From Paraconexibacter sp040581415 (GTDB taxonomy: Bacteria; Actinomycetota; Thermoleophilia; Solirubrobacterales; Solirubrobacteraceae): 64,000 bases of DNA. Below the pieces are notes generated by a model. It did not search any database. It saw only the letters and a program-made list of their open reading frames with translations, and was not told where the DNA came from. The stretch is taken from contig NZ_CP114014.1 in the NCBI RefSeq assembly GCF_040581415.1, positions 2,294,001 through 2,358,000 on the forward strand. Direction: 5' to 3'. Position 1 is the first letter of the stretch. Each line of letters opens with the position of its first letter. This document shows, piece by piece, positions 24,960 through 33,200 of this stretch. The position numbers and the translations under genes were made by a program.

Positions 24960-25469
24960 TCACGCCCCAGACCGCCCGGGGTCCCGATCAAGCCACCAGC
25001 GATGCAGGCCCTCCAGCTGGTGGTGCAGCGGCTGAGCGCTCGGCTTGCGCACCTGGATCCGGTGCAGCGCCTCGTCGACGCCGACGCCGAGGTGGACCGC
25101 CAGGATCCCGGACGCCACGGTCGCCGACCGCTGCCACCCCGCGCGGCAATGCACGTACACCGTCTCCCCGTCGCGCAGCCACGGGACGGCCACGGCGACC
25201 GCCTCGTCCAGCGCGTCCGCGGTGACATGGCCGAAGTCGATCAGGTCGATCCGGTGCTCGCCGACCCCGAGCCGCGCGTACGCCGCCAGCACGGCTTCAC
25301 GCTCGCCCGGCGCGTACTCCGCGTCCTGGCACAGGTTGACGACCCGCGTGACACCGGCCTCCCGCACGAGCTGCTCCACGTCGGCCCCGTCGGAGGGCTG
25401 GGCACCGCTCACCAGGCCGTCACCCACCACGCGGAAGTCGTACGTCTGAAACCACTCGGACACGACCAT
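24960..25469 (-). CDS. Dual-specificity (PTP-like) protein phosphatase
   Basis: 169 residues. The CX5R catalytic loop is VHCRAGWQRSATVASG (Cys near residue 117), and a general acid is probably the Asp in DFGHVTADALDEAV. The N-terminal GDGLVSGAQPSDGADVEQLV is typical of small DSP and PTP-like phosphatases. It probably removes phosphate from Tyr or Ser/Thr, or from a small phosphorylated ligand. It converges on sbcC and diverges from the next gene, whose annotated ATG would overlap it; no functional partner is obvious. Confidence 0.85.
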   Translation of the reverse strand: MVVSEWFQTYDFRVVGDGLVSGAQPSDGADVEQLVREAGVTRVVNLCQDAEYAPGEREAVLAAYARLGVGEHRIDLIDFGHVTADALDEAVAVAVPWLRDGETVYVHCRAGWQRSATVASGILAVHLGVGVDEALHRIQVRKPSAQPLHHQLEGLHRWWLDRDPGRSGA

Positions 25470-25482
25470 GACGGTACCCCGC

Positions 25483-25488
25483 TACGTT
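25483..25488 (+). promoter_or_regulatory. -10 box TACGTT of a leaderless gene
   Basis: TACGTT ends exactly 6 nt before the ATG at 25495, which selects that ATG over the in-frame one at 25468. Confidence 0.6.
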
Positions 25489-25494
25489 GAACCG

Positions 25495-26430
25495 ATGGAC
25501 GACTTGGCCGCCGCGCTGCAGGACGCCGGCGGCATGAGCGCCCCTCGCGAGCGCGCGGCGCAGCTCCGGCTGCTGCTCGCCGGTGCGCTCCGCAGCGGCG
25601 CGTCCGAGCTCCAGCTCGCGCGCTCCGGGTACGGCTTGCCGGTGACCGTCGTCATCACCGCGCTGCCCGCAGTGGACGACGCGCCCGCCGGCCTCCGGGC
25701 CGTCCTGCCCGTCGCCCCCCAGCTGCGGGCTGACCCCGACGCGATCAGCGAGCGCGCGTGGCTCCTGGCCGCCGCGACCGTCGGCGCCCTCGTGGAGACC
25801 GGCGCCACCGGCCCGGTCCAGGCCGGACGGCTCGGTGACGCGCTGGTCCTCGCCCTCGCCGGCGACAGCGACGCCGAACTCGCGGCGCTCGCCTTCGAGG
25901 ACCACGCCGAGCCGATCGACCGGCTCCGTGCCCGCGCGCTCGCGGCGCCGGCCGCCGTCCTCGACGACGCCACCGACCTGCGCCCGCCGATCGGCGCCGG
26001 CCACCCCCTGCTCGTCGCGGCGGAAGTGGCGCGGCAGGGCGGTCGCCCCGCCGACCCCGAGTCCGTGCACGCGCTCGAGGACACGGTCCTGCAGCTGCTG
26101 GAGGTGTCCGTCCAGCCTGGCGCGAGCCGCCCGCACGACGATCCGGACCCCGCCCGGCGCGCGGCCCGGCGCATCCTGCAGCGGCTCGCCGGAATGGGGA
26201 AGTGGGGCGGTTACCACACCGAGTTCGCCCACCTGGCGCGCGGCTTCGCCCCGAGCGACCGCGCGCTCGCCGCCGCGGTGGGGGAGGCCCTGCTCGCCGC
26301 CGGCCTCCTGCTCGAGAAGCCGAGCGTGGGCCAGCGCCACGTGTTCCTCGACCCGCGCCGGGCCGGCGACATCCACGCCCTGACCGACCGCGGCGAGCTG
26401 CCGCGCGGGCTCGTCCTGCCCGATCCCTGA
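25495..26430 (+). CDS. Protein of unknown function
   Basis: 311 residues. The start at 25495 fits the -10 box 6 nt upstream; the 25468 ATG overlaps the divergent phosphatase start. The protein is soluble and mostly alpha-helical, rich in Ala, Leu, Arg and Asp. A notable conserved-looking segment is GMGKWGGYHTEFAHLARGFA, followed by a helical stretch and a QRHVFLDPRRAGDIHALTDR end, which could form a small winged-helix-like unit. No membrane segments, signal or known motif. It sits between the phosphatase and yceD. Confidence 0.7.
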   Translation: MDDLAAALQDAGGMSAPRERAAQLRLLLAGALRSGASELQLARSGYGLPVTVVITALPAVDDAPAGLRAVLPVAPQLRADPDAISERAWLLAAATVGALVETGATGPVQAGRLGDALVLALAGDSDAELAALAFEDHAEPIDRLRARALAAPAAVLDDATDLRPPIGAGHPLLVAAEVARQGGRPADPESVHALEDTVLQLLEVSVQPGASRPHDDPDPARRAARRILQRLAGMGKWGGYHTEFAHLARGFAPSDRALAAAVGEALLAAGLLLEKPSVGQRHVFLDPRRAGDIHALTDRGELPRGLVLPDP

Positions 26431-26459
26431 CCCGGGGCCGCGTCCCCAGAACAGGCCCC

Positions 26460-26465
26460 TAGACT
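26460..26465 (+). promoter_or_regulatory. -10 box TAGACT of yceD
   Basis: TAGACT ends exactly 6 nt before the yceD ATG, with GACCGG between; a leaderless start. Confidence 0.65.
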
Positions 26466-26471
26466 GACCGG

Positions 26472-26987
26472 ATGCCCTCGAGCACCGACACCCTGGATCT
26501 GGCGCCGCTGAAGCTCCTCCCGGGCGAGGGACGGCGCCTGGAGCGCGACGTCAGCCTGGCCGACCTGACCTTCGGCGAGGACACCTACCTCGCCGAGCCG
26601 TCGCTGATCCCCGTGGCCATCGACCTGTCGCGCATGACCGGCGGCGGATGGGCCCTGCGCCTGCGCTTCTCGGCTGCGCTCAAGGGCCCGTGCATGCGCT
26701 GCCTGGAAGCCGCGTCCCCGTCCACGTCGGTCGACACCCGCGAGGTCGACGCGCCGGGCGGCGGCGAGGAGCTCACGAGCCCCTACGTCGACGAGGACGT
26801 CATCGACCTGCGCGCCTGGGTCCGCGACGCCTTCGCGCTCGCCCTTCCGGCTCAGGTCATCTGCCGCCCCGACTGCGCCGGGCTGTGCGCCGACTGCGGC
26901 GTGAACCTCAACGAGCACCCGGAGCACGAGCACGAGCGCGGCCCGGACCCGCGCTGGAACGCCCTGCGCGAGATCACCTTCGACTGA
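26472..26987 (+). CDS. yceD: YceD/DUF177 family protein
   Basis: 171 residues. The typical DUF177 layout is seen: an N-terminal beta region, a Cys pair (KGPCMRCLEAA), an acidic middle (YVDEDVIDLRAWVRDAFAL) and a second Cys cluster (CRPDCAGLCADCGVNLNEHP). The protein is linked genetically to rpmF and, in plants and bacteria, to 23S rRNA maturation; its exact activity is unsettled. In most bacteria rpmF follows directly, but here an antisense GNAT gene lies between them. Confidence 0.93.
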   Translation: MPSSTDTLDLAPLKLLPGEGRRLERDVSLADLTFGEDTYLAEPSLIPVAIDLSRMTGGGWALRLRFSAALKGPCMRCLEAASPSTSVDTREVDAPGGGEELTSPYVDEDVIDLRAWVRDAFALALPAQVICRPDCAGLCADCGVNLNEHPEHEHERGPDPRWNALREITFD

Positions 26988-27008
26988 CAACCCCCGGCGC
27001 GGGTGGGG

Positions 27009-27884
27009 TCAGAGGTAGGCGCCGGACGGCAGGTAGGGGGCCAGCGGACCGAGGTCACCGCGCACGAAGATCGGCCCGTCCGCGCTGATCGGCAGGCGGC
27101 AGCGCAGCGACACCGCCAGCGCCCAGTCGTTCCCCGCGGAGATGAAGTCGACGTGCACCGAGCCGCCGGGCGGGGCGGCCGCGAAGCAGGACCACAGCAG
27201 ATCCGTCGCGGCCTCGTCGTCCAACGCCGCGAGCAGGAACGGCGAGCCCTCGCGGTGGAAGGCGAACCCGCGCCCCGGGTAGACCAGCAGCTCGCCGCCG
27301 GCGGCCTCGCACAGCTCGAGGTCGCGCTCGTGCGAGGCGCCCCGGACGAAGCGGGACGCGGCGGCGCAGGTCGCCAGGTCGGCCTCGTCGAGGCGGTCGC
27401 CCGGCCGGGACCGCAAGCCCGCCGGCAACCCGCGGCGGTCCAGCACCCCCGCGGTGGACACGCACGGCAGCAGCCGGAAGCCGGACAGGAAGTACCTCCG
27501 CGTGGCCGCCGGGTGCTCACTCGACAGGATGATCCCGGCCCGTGTCCCGTCCCCGTAGGCCAGCGACGGGGCGTAGACGCGGCTGCCGATGCCCTTCCCG
27601 TGGTGCTCGGGGTCCACGCCGAACAGCGAGAAGCCCCAGACGTCCTCGCGGATCAGCGCCAGCGCCGTCGCCACGATCTTCCCGTCGAGCTCCCCGACCC
27701 AGCAGCCGCCCGGGTCGGTCTGCTGCAGGTGCGCCACCCGCGCGCGCCCCCGCGCCACGCGGACCGCGTCGTTCACCGGGCGGAACTCCTCGGGCCACAG
27801 CGGGGACAGCGCCGCCCACGCAGCCGCCTCGGCGGCGTCCACGTCCTCAGGCAGGAGCGGGCGTACGATCAGGTCGTCGGCCAT
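27009..27884 (-). CDS. GNAT-family acetyltransferase, two-domain form
   Basis: 291 residues from the ATG at 27884; the upstream frame runs across rpmF and is a shadow. The N-terminal GNAT domain (about 1-150) has IVRPLLPEDVDAAEAAAWAA, the acetyl-CoA loop VDPEHHGKGIGSRVY and SEHPAATRRYFLSGF. The C-terminal half (about 150-291) has a second, motif-poor GNAT-like or lobe region. The substrate is unknown. It is transcribed against its neighbours and separates yceD from rpmF, with its start 46 bp from the rpmF ATG, so promoters of the two overlap head to head. Confidence 0.85.
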   Translation of the reverse strand: MADDLIVRPLLPEDVDAAEAAAWAALSPLWPEEFRPVNDAVRVARGRARVAHLQQTDPGGCWVGELDGKIVATALALIREDVWGFSLFGVDPEHHGKGIGSRVYAPSLAYGDGTRAGIILSSEHPAATRRYFLSGFRLLPCVSTAGVLDRRGLPAGLRSRPGDRLDEADLATCAAASRFVRGASHERDLELCEAAGGELLVYPGRGFAFHREGSPFLLAALDDEAATDLLWSCFAAAPPGGSVHVDFISAGNDWALAVSLRCRLPISADGPIFVRGDLGPLAPYLPSGAYL

Positions 27885-27913
27885 GCCGCAAGTCAAGCAC
27901 GCCCGCGATTCCC

Positions 27914-27919
27914 TATTCT
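27914..27919 (+). promoter_or_regulatory. -10 box TATTCT of rpmF
   Basis: TATTCT lies 11 nt before the rpmF ATG and is the most AT-rich spot in the gap between the divergent GNAT gene and rpmF. Confidence 0.55.
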
Positions 27920-27930
27920 GGGTCCTCGCC

Positions 27931-28128
27931 ATGGCCGTCCCTAAGCAGAAGCAGTCGCACTCGCGCACCACCAAGCGCCGCTCGCAGCACAAGCTGAGCG
28001 CGCCGACGTACAACTCGTGCCCCCAGTGCCACACCCCTCGTCGCCCGCATCGCGTGTGCCCCAACTGCGGGACCTACGGTGGCAAGACCATCGTCGCTCC
28101 GGACCACGGACACGACCACGACCACTAG
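27931..28128 (+). CDS. rpmF: 50S ribosomal protein bL32
   Basis: 65 residues beginning MAVPKQKQSHSRTTKRRSQH, the family N-terminus. Four Cys in NSCPQCHTPRRPHRVCPNCG form the zinc-binding type. A His-rich tail (DHGHDHDH) follows, which is unusual and might bind metal. The ATG at 27931 is the bL32 start; the longer frame is antisense to the GNAT gene. plsX follows 75 bp downstream. Confidence 0.96.
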   Translation: MAVPKQKQSHSRTTKRRSQHKLSAPTYNSCPQCHTPRRPHRVCPNCGTYGGKTIVAPDHGHDHDH

Positions 28129-28203
28129 CCTCTCCGGCCTGGTCCACGGCGGCGCTCCCGAGCGCCCCTGACCGGCCTTGGCGCGCCACTGACCTCGATC
28201 GTC

Positions 28204-29274
28204 ATGGCTGACGTCACCATCGCAGTGGACGCCAACGGCGCGGACCTCGGTCCCGCCGAGGTCGCCGCGGGCGCCGCCATCGCGGCAGCGCGCGGCGTGA
28301 AGGTCCTCCTCTTCGGCCCGGCCGACCAGATCGGCGAGGTCCCCGACGGCGTCACCGTCGTCGACGCCCCCGTGTCGATCGCGAAGGACCCGGACCCGGC
28401 CCGCGCGGCCCGGTCCACCAAGGACGCCTCGATCGTCCGTGCCGCCCGCGCCGTGGCGGACGGCGAGGCCGACGCGCTCGTCAGCGGCGGGTCGACCGGC
28501 GCCGCTCTCGCCGCCGGCCTCTTCAACATCAAACGCGGCCGCGGCATCTACCGGCCCGCGCTGGCGATCCCCGTCCCGGTGCCCGGCCATCCGGTGACGC
28601 TGCTCGACGTGGGCGCCAACGCGGAGGTTCGCCCCGAGCACCTCGTCCAGTTCGCCTTCATGGGTGCCGTGCTCGCCAGCGCCGTGCTCGGCGTCGACAA
28701 GCCCCGGGTCGGGCTGCTCTCCAACGGCACCGAGGCGACCCGCGGCACCGACACCGTCATCGCCGCCTATACCGCGCTGGCCGAGCGGTCGTACGACAGC
28801 AGCGTGCTGACCTTCGTCGGCAACGTCGAAGGTGGGGACATCACGAGCGGCGAGCTCGACGTCGTCGTCACCGACGGCTTCACCGGCAACGTCGCGCTGA
28901 AGCTGATGGAGGGCGTGTCGAAGGTGCTGCTGGGCGCGGTCAAGGACGCGGCGCTGTCCTCGCCGCGCGCGAAGGCCGGCGGCCTGTTGCTCAAGCCCGC
29001 GCTCGGCGGACTGCGCGACGAGCTCGACCCGGAGGGCCCGGGCGGCGCCTACCTGCTCGGCCTGCGCCGGCTCGGCGTCGTCCCGCACGGGCGCTTCACG
29101 CGGTACGGCTTCTCACAGGCGATCCTGCTGGCGGCGCGCGGCGTCTCGGCCGACCTCGTCGGCACGACCCACGCCGCGCTCGACGCCGCCGGGGCGCTGA
29201 AACGCTCGCCTGCAGGGGAAACGTCGCCGGCCTCGCCTGCGTCCGGAGAAGCCTCTAGCGTGTCCGCGTCATGA
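28204..29274 (+). CDS. plsX: Phosphate acyltransferase PlsX
   Basis: 356 residues. Starts with the strand VTIAVDANGADLGPAEV (usually DxMGGD, here DANGAD), with SGGSTGAALAAGLF, LLDVGANAEVRPEHLVQFA, GNVEGGDITSGELDVVVTDG and NVALKLMEG. It makes acyl-phosphate from acyl-ACP for phospholipid synthesis, acting with PlsY at the membrane. The C-terminal 25 residues are a Ser/Pro-rich extension. It overlaps acpP as ATGA and therefore sits with its substrate carrier. Confidence 0.95.
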   Translation: MADVTIAVDANGADLGPAEVAAGAAIAAARGVKVLLFGPADQIGEVPDGVTVVDAPVSIAKDPDPARAARSTKDASIVRAARAVADGEADALVSGGSTGAALAAGLFNIKRGRGIYRPALAIPVPVPGHPVTLLDVGANAEVRPEHLVQFAFMGAVLASAVLGVDKPRVGLLSNGTEATRGTDTVIAAYTALAERSYDSSVLTFVGNVEGGDITSGELDVVVTDGFTGNVALKLMEGVSKVLLGAVKDAALSSPRAKAGGLLLKPALGGLRDELDPEGPGGAYLLGLRRLGVVPHGRFTRYGFSQAILLAARGVSADLVGTTHAALDAAGALKRSPAGETSPASPASGEASSVSAS

Positions 29275-29522
29275 CCCGTGAGTCCGTCTTCGCGCTGATC
29301 CAGTCCCACCTTGCCGACGAGCTCGACGCCGACCCCTCGGCGATCGACGAGAGCACGCGCTTCAAGGAGGACCTCGAGGCCGACTCGCTCGACCTCTACA
29401 CGCTCGTGCAGGAGCTCGAGGACTCGTACGGGATCACGATGAGCGACGAGCAGGCGGCCCGCATCCTGTCGGTCGCGCAGGCGATCGACTTCGTCCTCGA
29501 GCACGCCCCCGCGGCGTCCTAG
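29271..29522 (+). CDS. acpP: Acyl carrier protein
   Basis: 83 residues, strongly acidic. The phosphopantetheine attachment Ser lies in KEDLEADSLDLYTLVQELED; the usual DSLDxVEL is here DSLDLYTL. Helix 4 is VAQAIDFVLEHA. It carries acyl chains for fatty-acid and phospholipid synthesis. It overlaps plsX by 4 bp. Its TAG stop is followed immediately, in the same frame, by the coding sequence for RNase III, which lacks its own standard start codon. Confidence 0.96.
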   Translation: MTRESVFALIQSHLADELDADPSAIDESTRFKEDLEADSLDLYTLVQELEDSYGITMSDEQAARILSVAQAIDFVLEHAPAAS

Positions 29523-29531
29523 GCCCGCCCG

Positions 29532-30233
29532 CTGCGCCAGCTCGTCACACTCCTGGACTCGCTGCCCGCGGACCTCAGTCGGCAGGTCTTCACGCACGCC
29601 TCGTGGACCGACCGCCGCTCGGACTCGTACGCGCGGCTGGCGTTCCTGGGGGACAGCGTCCTGGGGCTCGCGATCACCTCGCACCTGTACCCGCGCTTGG
29701 AGGCCGAGCGCTACGGCGCCGGCAGGCTGACCAAGATCCGCGCGCAGACGGTGTCCGGCGTCGCCTGCCGCGGGGTCGCCGAGCGCCTCGAGGTCCCGCG
29801 CCGGCTGACGGCCGCCGCGCCCGAGGGCATGAGCGCCGACGGCCTGAAGGAGACCGAGCGCGTCCTCGCCTCCATCGTCGAGGCCGTCATCGGCGCGATC
29901 TACCTGCACAACGGCTACGAGATCACGGCGGCCGCGGTCGTCGAGGCCTTCGAGCCGGAGATCACCGAGGCGCTCGATCACCCGATCGACTTCAAGTCCA
30001 CGCTGCAGGAGCGCCTGGCGCAGCGCGGCGAGGTCATCACCTACGCGGTGACCGCGGAGGAGGGCCCGCCGCACGAGCGGACGTTCGAGGTGTCGGCCTC
30101 GATCGGCGACCGCCCGATGGGGGCCGGCCGCGGCCGCTCCAAGAAGGCCGCGGAGCAGGAGGCGGCCCGCGCCGCCCTGGCGCTGATGGACGTCGACGCG
30201 GACGTCGTCGGCGACGGCGTCGAGGGTGGCTGA
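29532..30233 (+). CDS. rnc: RNase III-like protein with degenerate active site; non-standard start
   Basis: About 233 residues if a CTG at 29532 is used. The frame is open from the acpP TAG at 29520 but has no ATG, GTG or TTG before a TTG at 29697, which would cut off the core. The RNase III domain is clear: QVFTHASWTDRR, RLAFLGDSVLGLAI and VLASIVEAVIGAIYLH. Compared with E. coli ERLEFLGDS and ADTVEA, Glu38 and Glu41 are Ala and Asp114 is Ser, while Asp45 and Glu117 remain. The C-terminal dsRNA-binding domain (about 155-228; FKSTLQERLAQRG, GRGRSKKAAEQEAARAAL) looks intact. It stands between acpP and smc as rnc does in many bacteria. It may bind but not cleave dsRNA, or use altered chemistry. 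Confidence 0.85.
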   Translation: MRQLVTLLDSLPADLSRQVFTHASWTDRRSDSYARLAFLGDSVLGLAITSHLYPRLEAERYGAGRLTKIRAQTVSGVACRGVAERLEVPRRLTAAAPEGMSADGLKETERVLASIVEAVIGAIYLHNGYEITAAAVVEAFEPEITEALDHPIDFKSTLQERLAQRGEVITYAVTAEEGPPHERTFEVSASIGDRPMGAGRGRSKKAAEQEAARAALALMDVDADVVGDGVEGG

Positions 30234-30236
30234 GCC

Positions 30237-33200
30237 GTGCACCTGAAGTCGATCACCCTCAAGGGCTTCAAGTCATTCCCCGACCGCACCCGCCTCGAGT
30301 TCGGGGAGGGCGTGTCGGTCGTCGTCGGGCCGAACGGCTCGGGCAAGTCGAACGTCACGGACGCCGTCCTGTGGGCCATGGGCGAGCAGTCCCCGGTCGC
30401 GGTCCGCGGCCAGACGATGCAGGACATCATCTTCGGCGGCGGGCGCGGCGTGCAGGCGCGGAGCTCGGCCGAGGTCGAGATCGTCCTGGACAACTCCGAC
30501 GCCACGCTGGACATGCCGTTCGGCGAGATCTCGATCCTGCGGCGGCTGGACCGCTCCGGCGAAGGCGAGTACCGCCTCAACGGGGCCAAGTGCCGGCTCG
30601 TCGACGTGCTGGAGATCCTGTCGGACACCGGCCTCGGCAAGGAGATGCACTCGGTCGTCTCCCAGGGCCGGGTCGAGGGCATCGTCACGTCCAAGCCCAA
30701 GGACCGGCGCCTGCTGATCGAGGAGGCCGCCGGCCTCGGCAAGCACCGCAAGCGCCGCCGCCGCGCGCAGCTGAAGCTCGAGCGCACGCAGGACAACCTC
30801 GACCGCGCGCTCGACGTGGAGCGCGAGGCCCGCTCCCGCCTGCGGCCGCTGAAGCGCCAGGCGGAGGCCGCCGAGCTGCACGAGCGCCTGGAGCGCCAGA
30901 CCACCGAGGCGCGCTGGGAGCTGATCCGGGACACCGTCCGCGCGCGGCGCGCCGACCGCGAGACCGCGACGGCCGCCGCTGCGCAGGCGCGCGAGACCCG
31001 GGACGCGGCCCAGAGCGAGCTCGGCGTCGTCGCCACCCGGCGCGAGGCCGCCGAGCGAGCCCTCGCCGAGCGCGGGGAGCTGCGGGAGCGGCTGATGCGG
31101 CGCGCCTCGCAGGCCCGCAGCGCCGTGGATCGCGTGGAGCTGCGCCTGGAGCGCTCGCGCGACACGCAGACGTCCCTGCAGGAGCGCGTCGAGTCGCGCA
31201 CCCGCCAGCTCGGGGTGCTGCGCGCCCAGGCCGAGGAGGACCGCCCGGACGACACCGGGCTCGAGCGGATCGACTCGCTCGAGGCCGAGCTCGTCGCCCT
31301 CGACGCGGACCGCGCCGCGGCCCTCGAGCGCGAGCTGGCCGCCCTGGAGGAGCAACGCGTCGCCGCGCTCGCGACGGTGGCCGGGGCCGACGCCGCCGTC
31401 ACCACGGCCAAGGCCGCCCTCGCCGAGAGCGACGGCGCGACCGACACCGCCCGCCGCGCGCGCAAGGCCGCCGAGGTCAGTGCCGAGGCCGCCCGCCGCA
31501 ACGCCTCCCGGCTCGGCGCCGAGCTCGCTGCGGCCAACCAGTTCCTGCGCTCGCACACGAGCGCTCCCGGCGGTGCCCGTGCTCTCGCCGACGAGCTGCA
31601 GGTCAAGGCAGGCTACGAGCTCGCCCTGTCGGCCGCCCTCGGCTCCCGCATCACGGCCGCCATCACGCCGGACCTCGGCGCCGCCGACGCCCTGCTTCAG
31701 AAGGTCGGCCGGGACGGTGGCACCGCGCTGGTCCTGGGCGACGACGCGCCGACCGGCGAGGCCGCGTCCGCGCCACCGGCCGCCCCGGTCGACGGCGCCG
31801 AGCACCTCCCGGCCCTGATCGACGGCCCCGAGCCCGCCCTCGGCCTGGCCTGCGACCTGCTCGCCGACGCCTGGGTCGTCGCCGACGCGGCCGTGGTCGC
31901 CGCCGTCCCCGGATTCCGCGGAATCGCGGTCACGCGCGACGGCCGCGCCTGGCTCGGCGCCACCCGCGAGCTCACGCAGGCCCCGCGCGGCGGTTCCGAG
32001 CGCGTCCTTGCGCAGCGCAACCAGCGCGACCAGCTGATCGGCCAGGCCGACGAGGCCGTCAAGGCCGAGCAGACCGCACTGCAGGCCGTCGAGGCCGCGC
32101 AGCTCGCGGTGACCGCCGCCGACACGACGCGCGAGCAGCACGACCGCACCGCCCGCGAGGCCGAGCGCGCCCGCAACGCCGCTCGCGAGGACGTCCGCCA
32201 GGCCGAGCTACTCCAGGCCCAGCGCCGTAAGGCGCCCGAGGACGCTGCCGGCGCGGTCCGCCGCGCGCAGATCCTGGGCGAGCTCGCGGCCGAGCGCCGC
32301 GTCGCCGAGCGCGCCTCCCGGGAGCGCGAGGAGCGCACGACCCGCATCACCTTCCTGGCCGGCAAGCTCGAGCGCGACACCGCCCTCGGACCCTGGTGCC
32401 AGCGGCTGATCGCCGCCCTCGAGGCGTCGCTCGAAGGGCTTCGCACACAGGTCACCGTCGCGGAGGCGGCACTCGCCGCCGAGCGCGAGGCGGGGGAGGG
32501 CGTCGCCGCCGAGCTCCGCGCCTGCGCGTCCGAGGAGGCCGCGATCCAGCAGCGTCTGCGCGCGGCCGGGGACAAGCTCACCAGCGCTGAGGTCCGCGCC
32601 CAGCAGCTGCGGGACCAGGCCGCCGAGGCCGACGCCGAGCTCACGCAGCTGGCCGAGACCCTCGGCCTTCCCGCCGAGCCGTCGACCGAGCCGCTCGACC
32701 CGCAGGCCGCCGAGCAGCTCCGCGTCCGCATCGACCGGCTCCGCAAGCGCCGCGAGCAGCTCGGCCCCGTCAACCCGCTGGCCAAGGCCGAGTACGACGA
32801 GGCGCTGACCCACGTCGAGGAGCTCGAGACGCAGCGCACCGACCTCGAGACGGCGCTGCGCGAGCTGCGGACCTTCATCAAGGACACCGATCGCCAGATC
32901 CGCGTGACTTTCGAGGAGACGTTCACCGCCGCCGCCAAGAACTTCGAGGAGCTGTCCGAGCGGCTGTTCCCCGGCGGCCGCGGCCGTCTGCGCCTGGTCC
33001 GCGAGGACGCCGGACCGCGCGCCGTCCTCGGCGGCCAGGACGCCGGCGAGGTCGATCCGGATGCTGCCGCCGAGGCCGCGGCGGACGCCGAAGCGGCTGC
33101 CGCCGAGGCCACCGCGAACGGCGACGGGGGCTTCGACCCCGACGACGACGTCGGCGTCGAGATCGAGATCACGCCCGCCGGCAAGGCGATGAAGCGCCTC

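Noticed and set aside
21884..25228. 1114-residue minus-strand ORF opposite sbcC
   Set aside because: Shadow of the Ala-rich coiled coil of SbcC.
29603..32230. 875-residue plus-strand ORF over rnc and smc
   Set aside because: Alternate frame of rnc and smc; composition is Arg/Gly/Pro-rich shadow with no domain.
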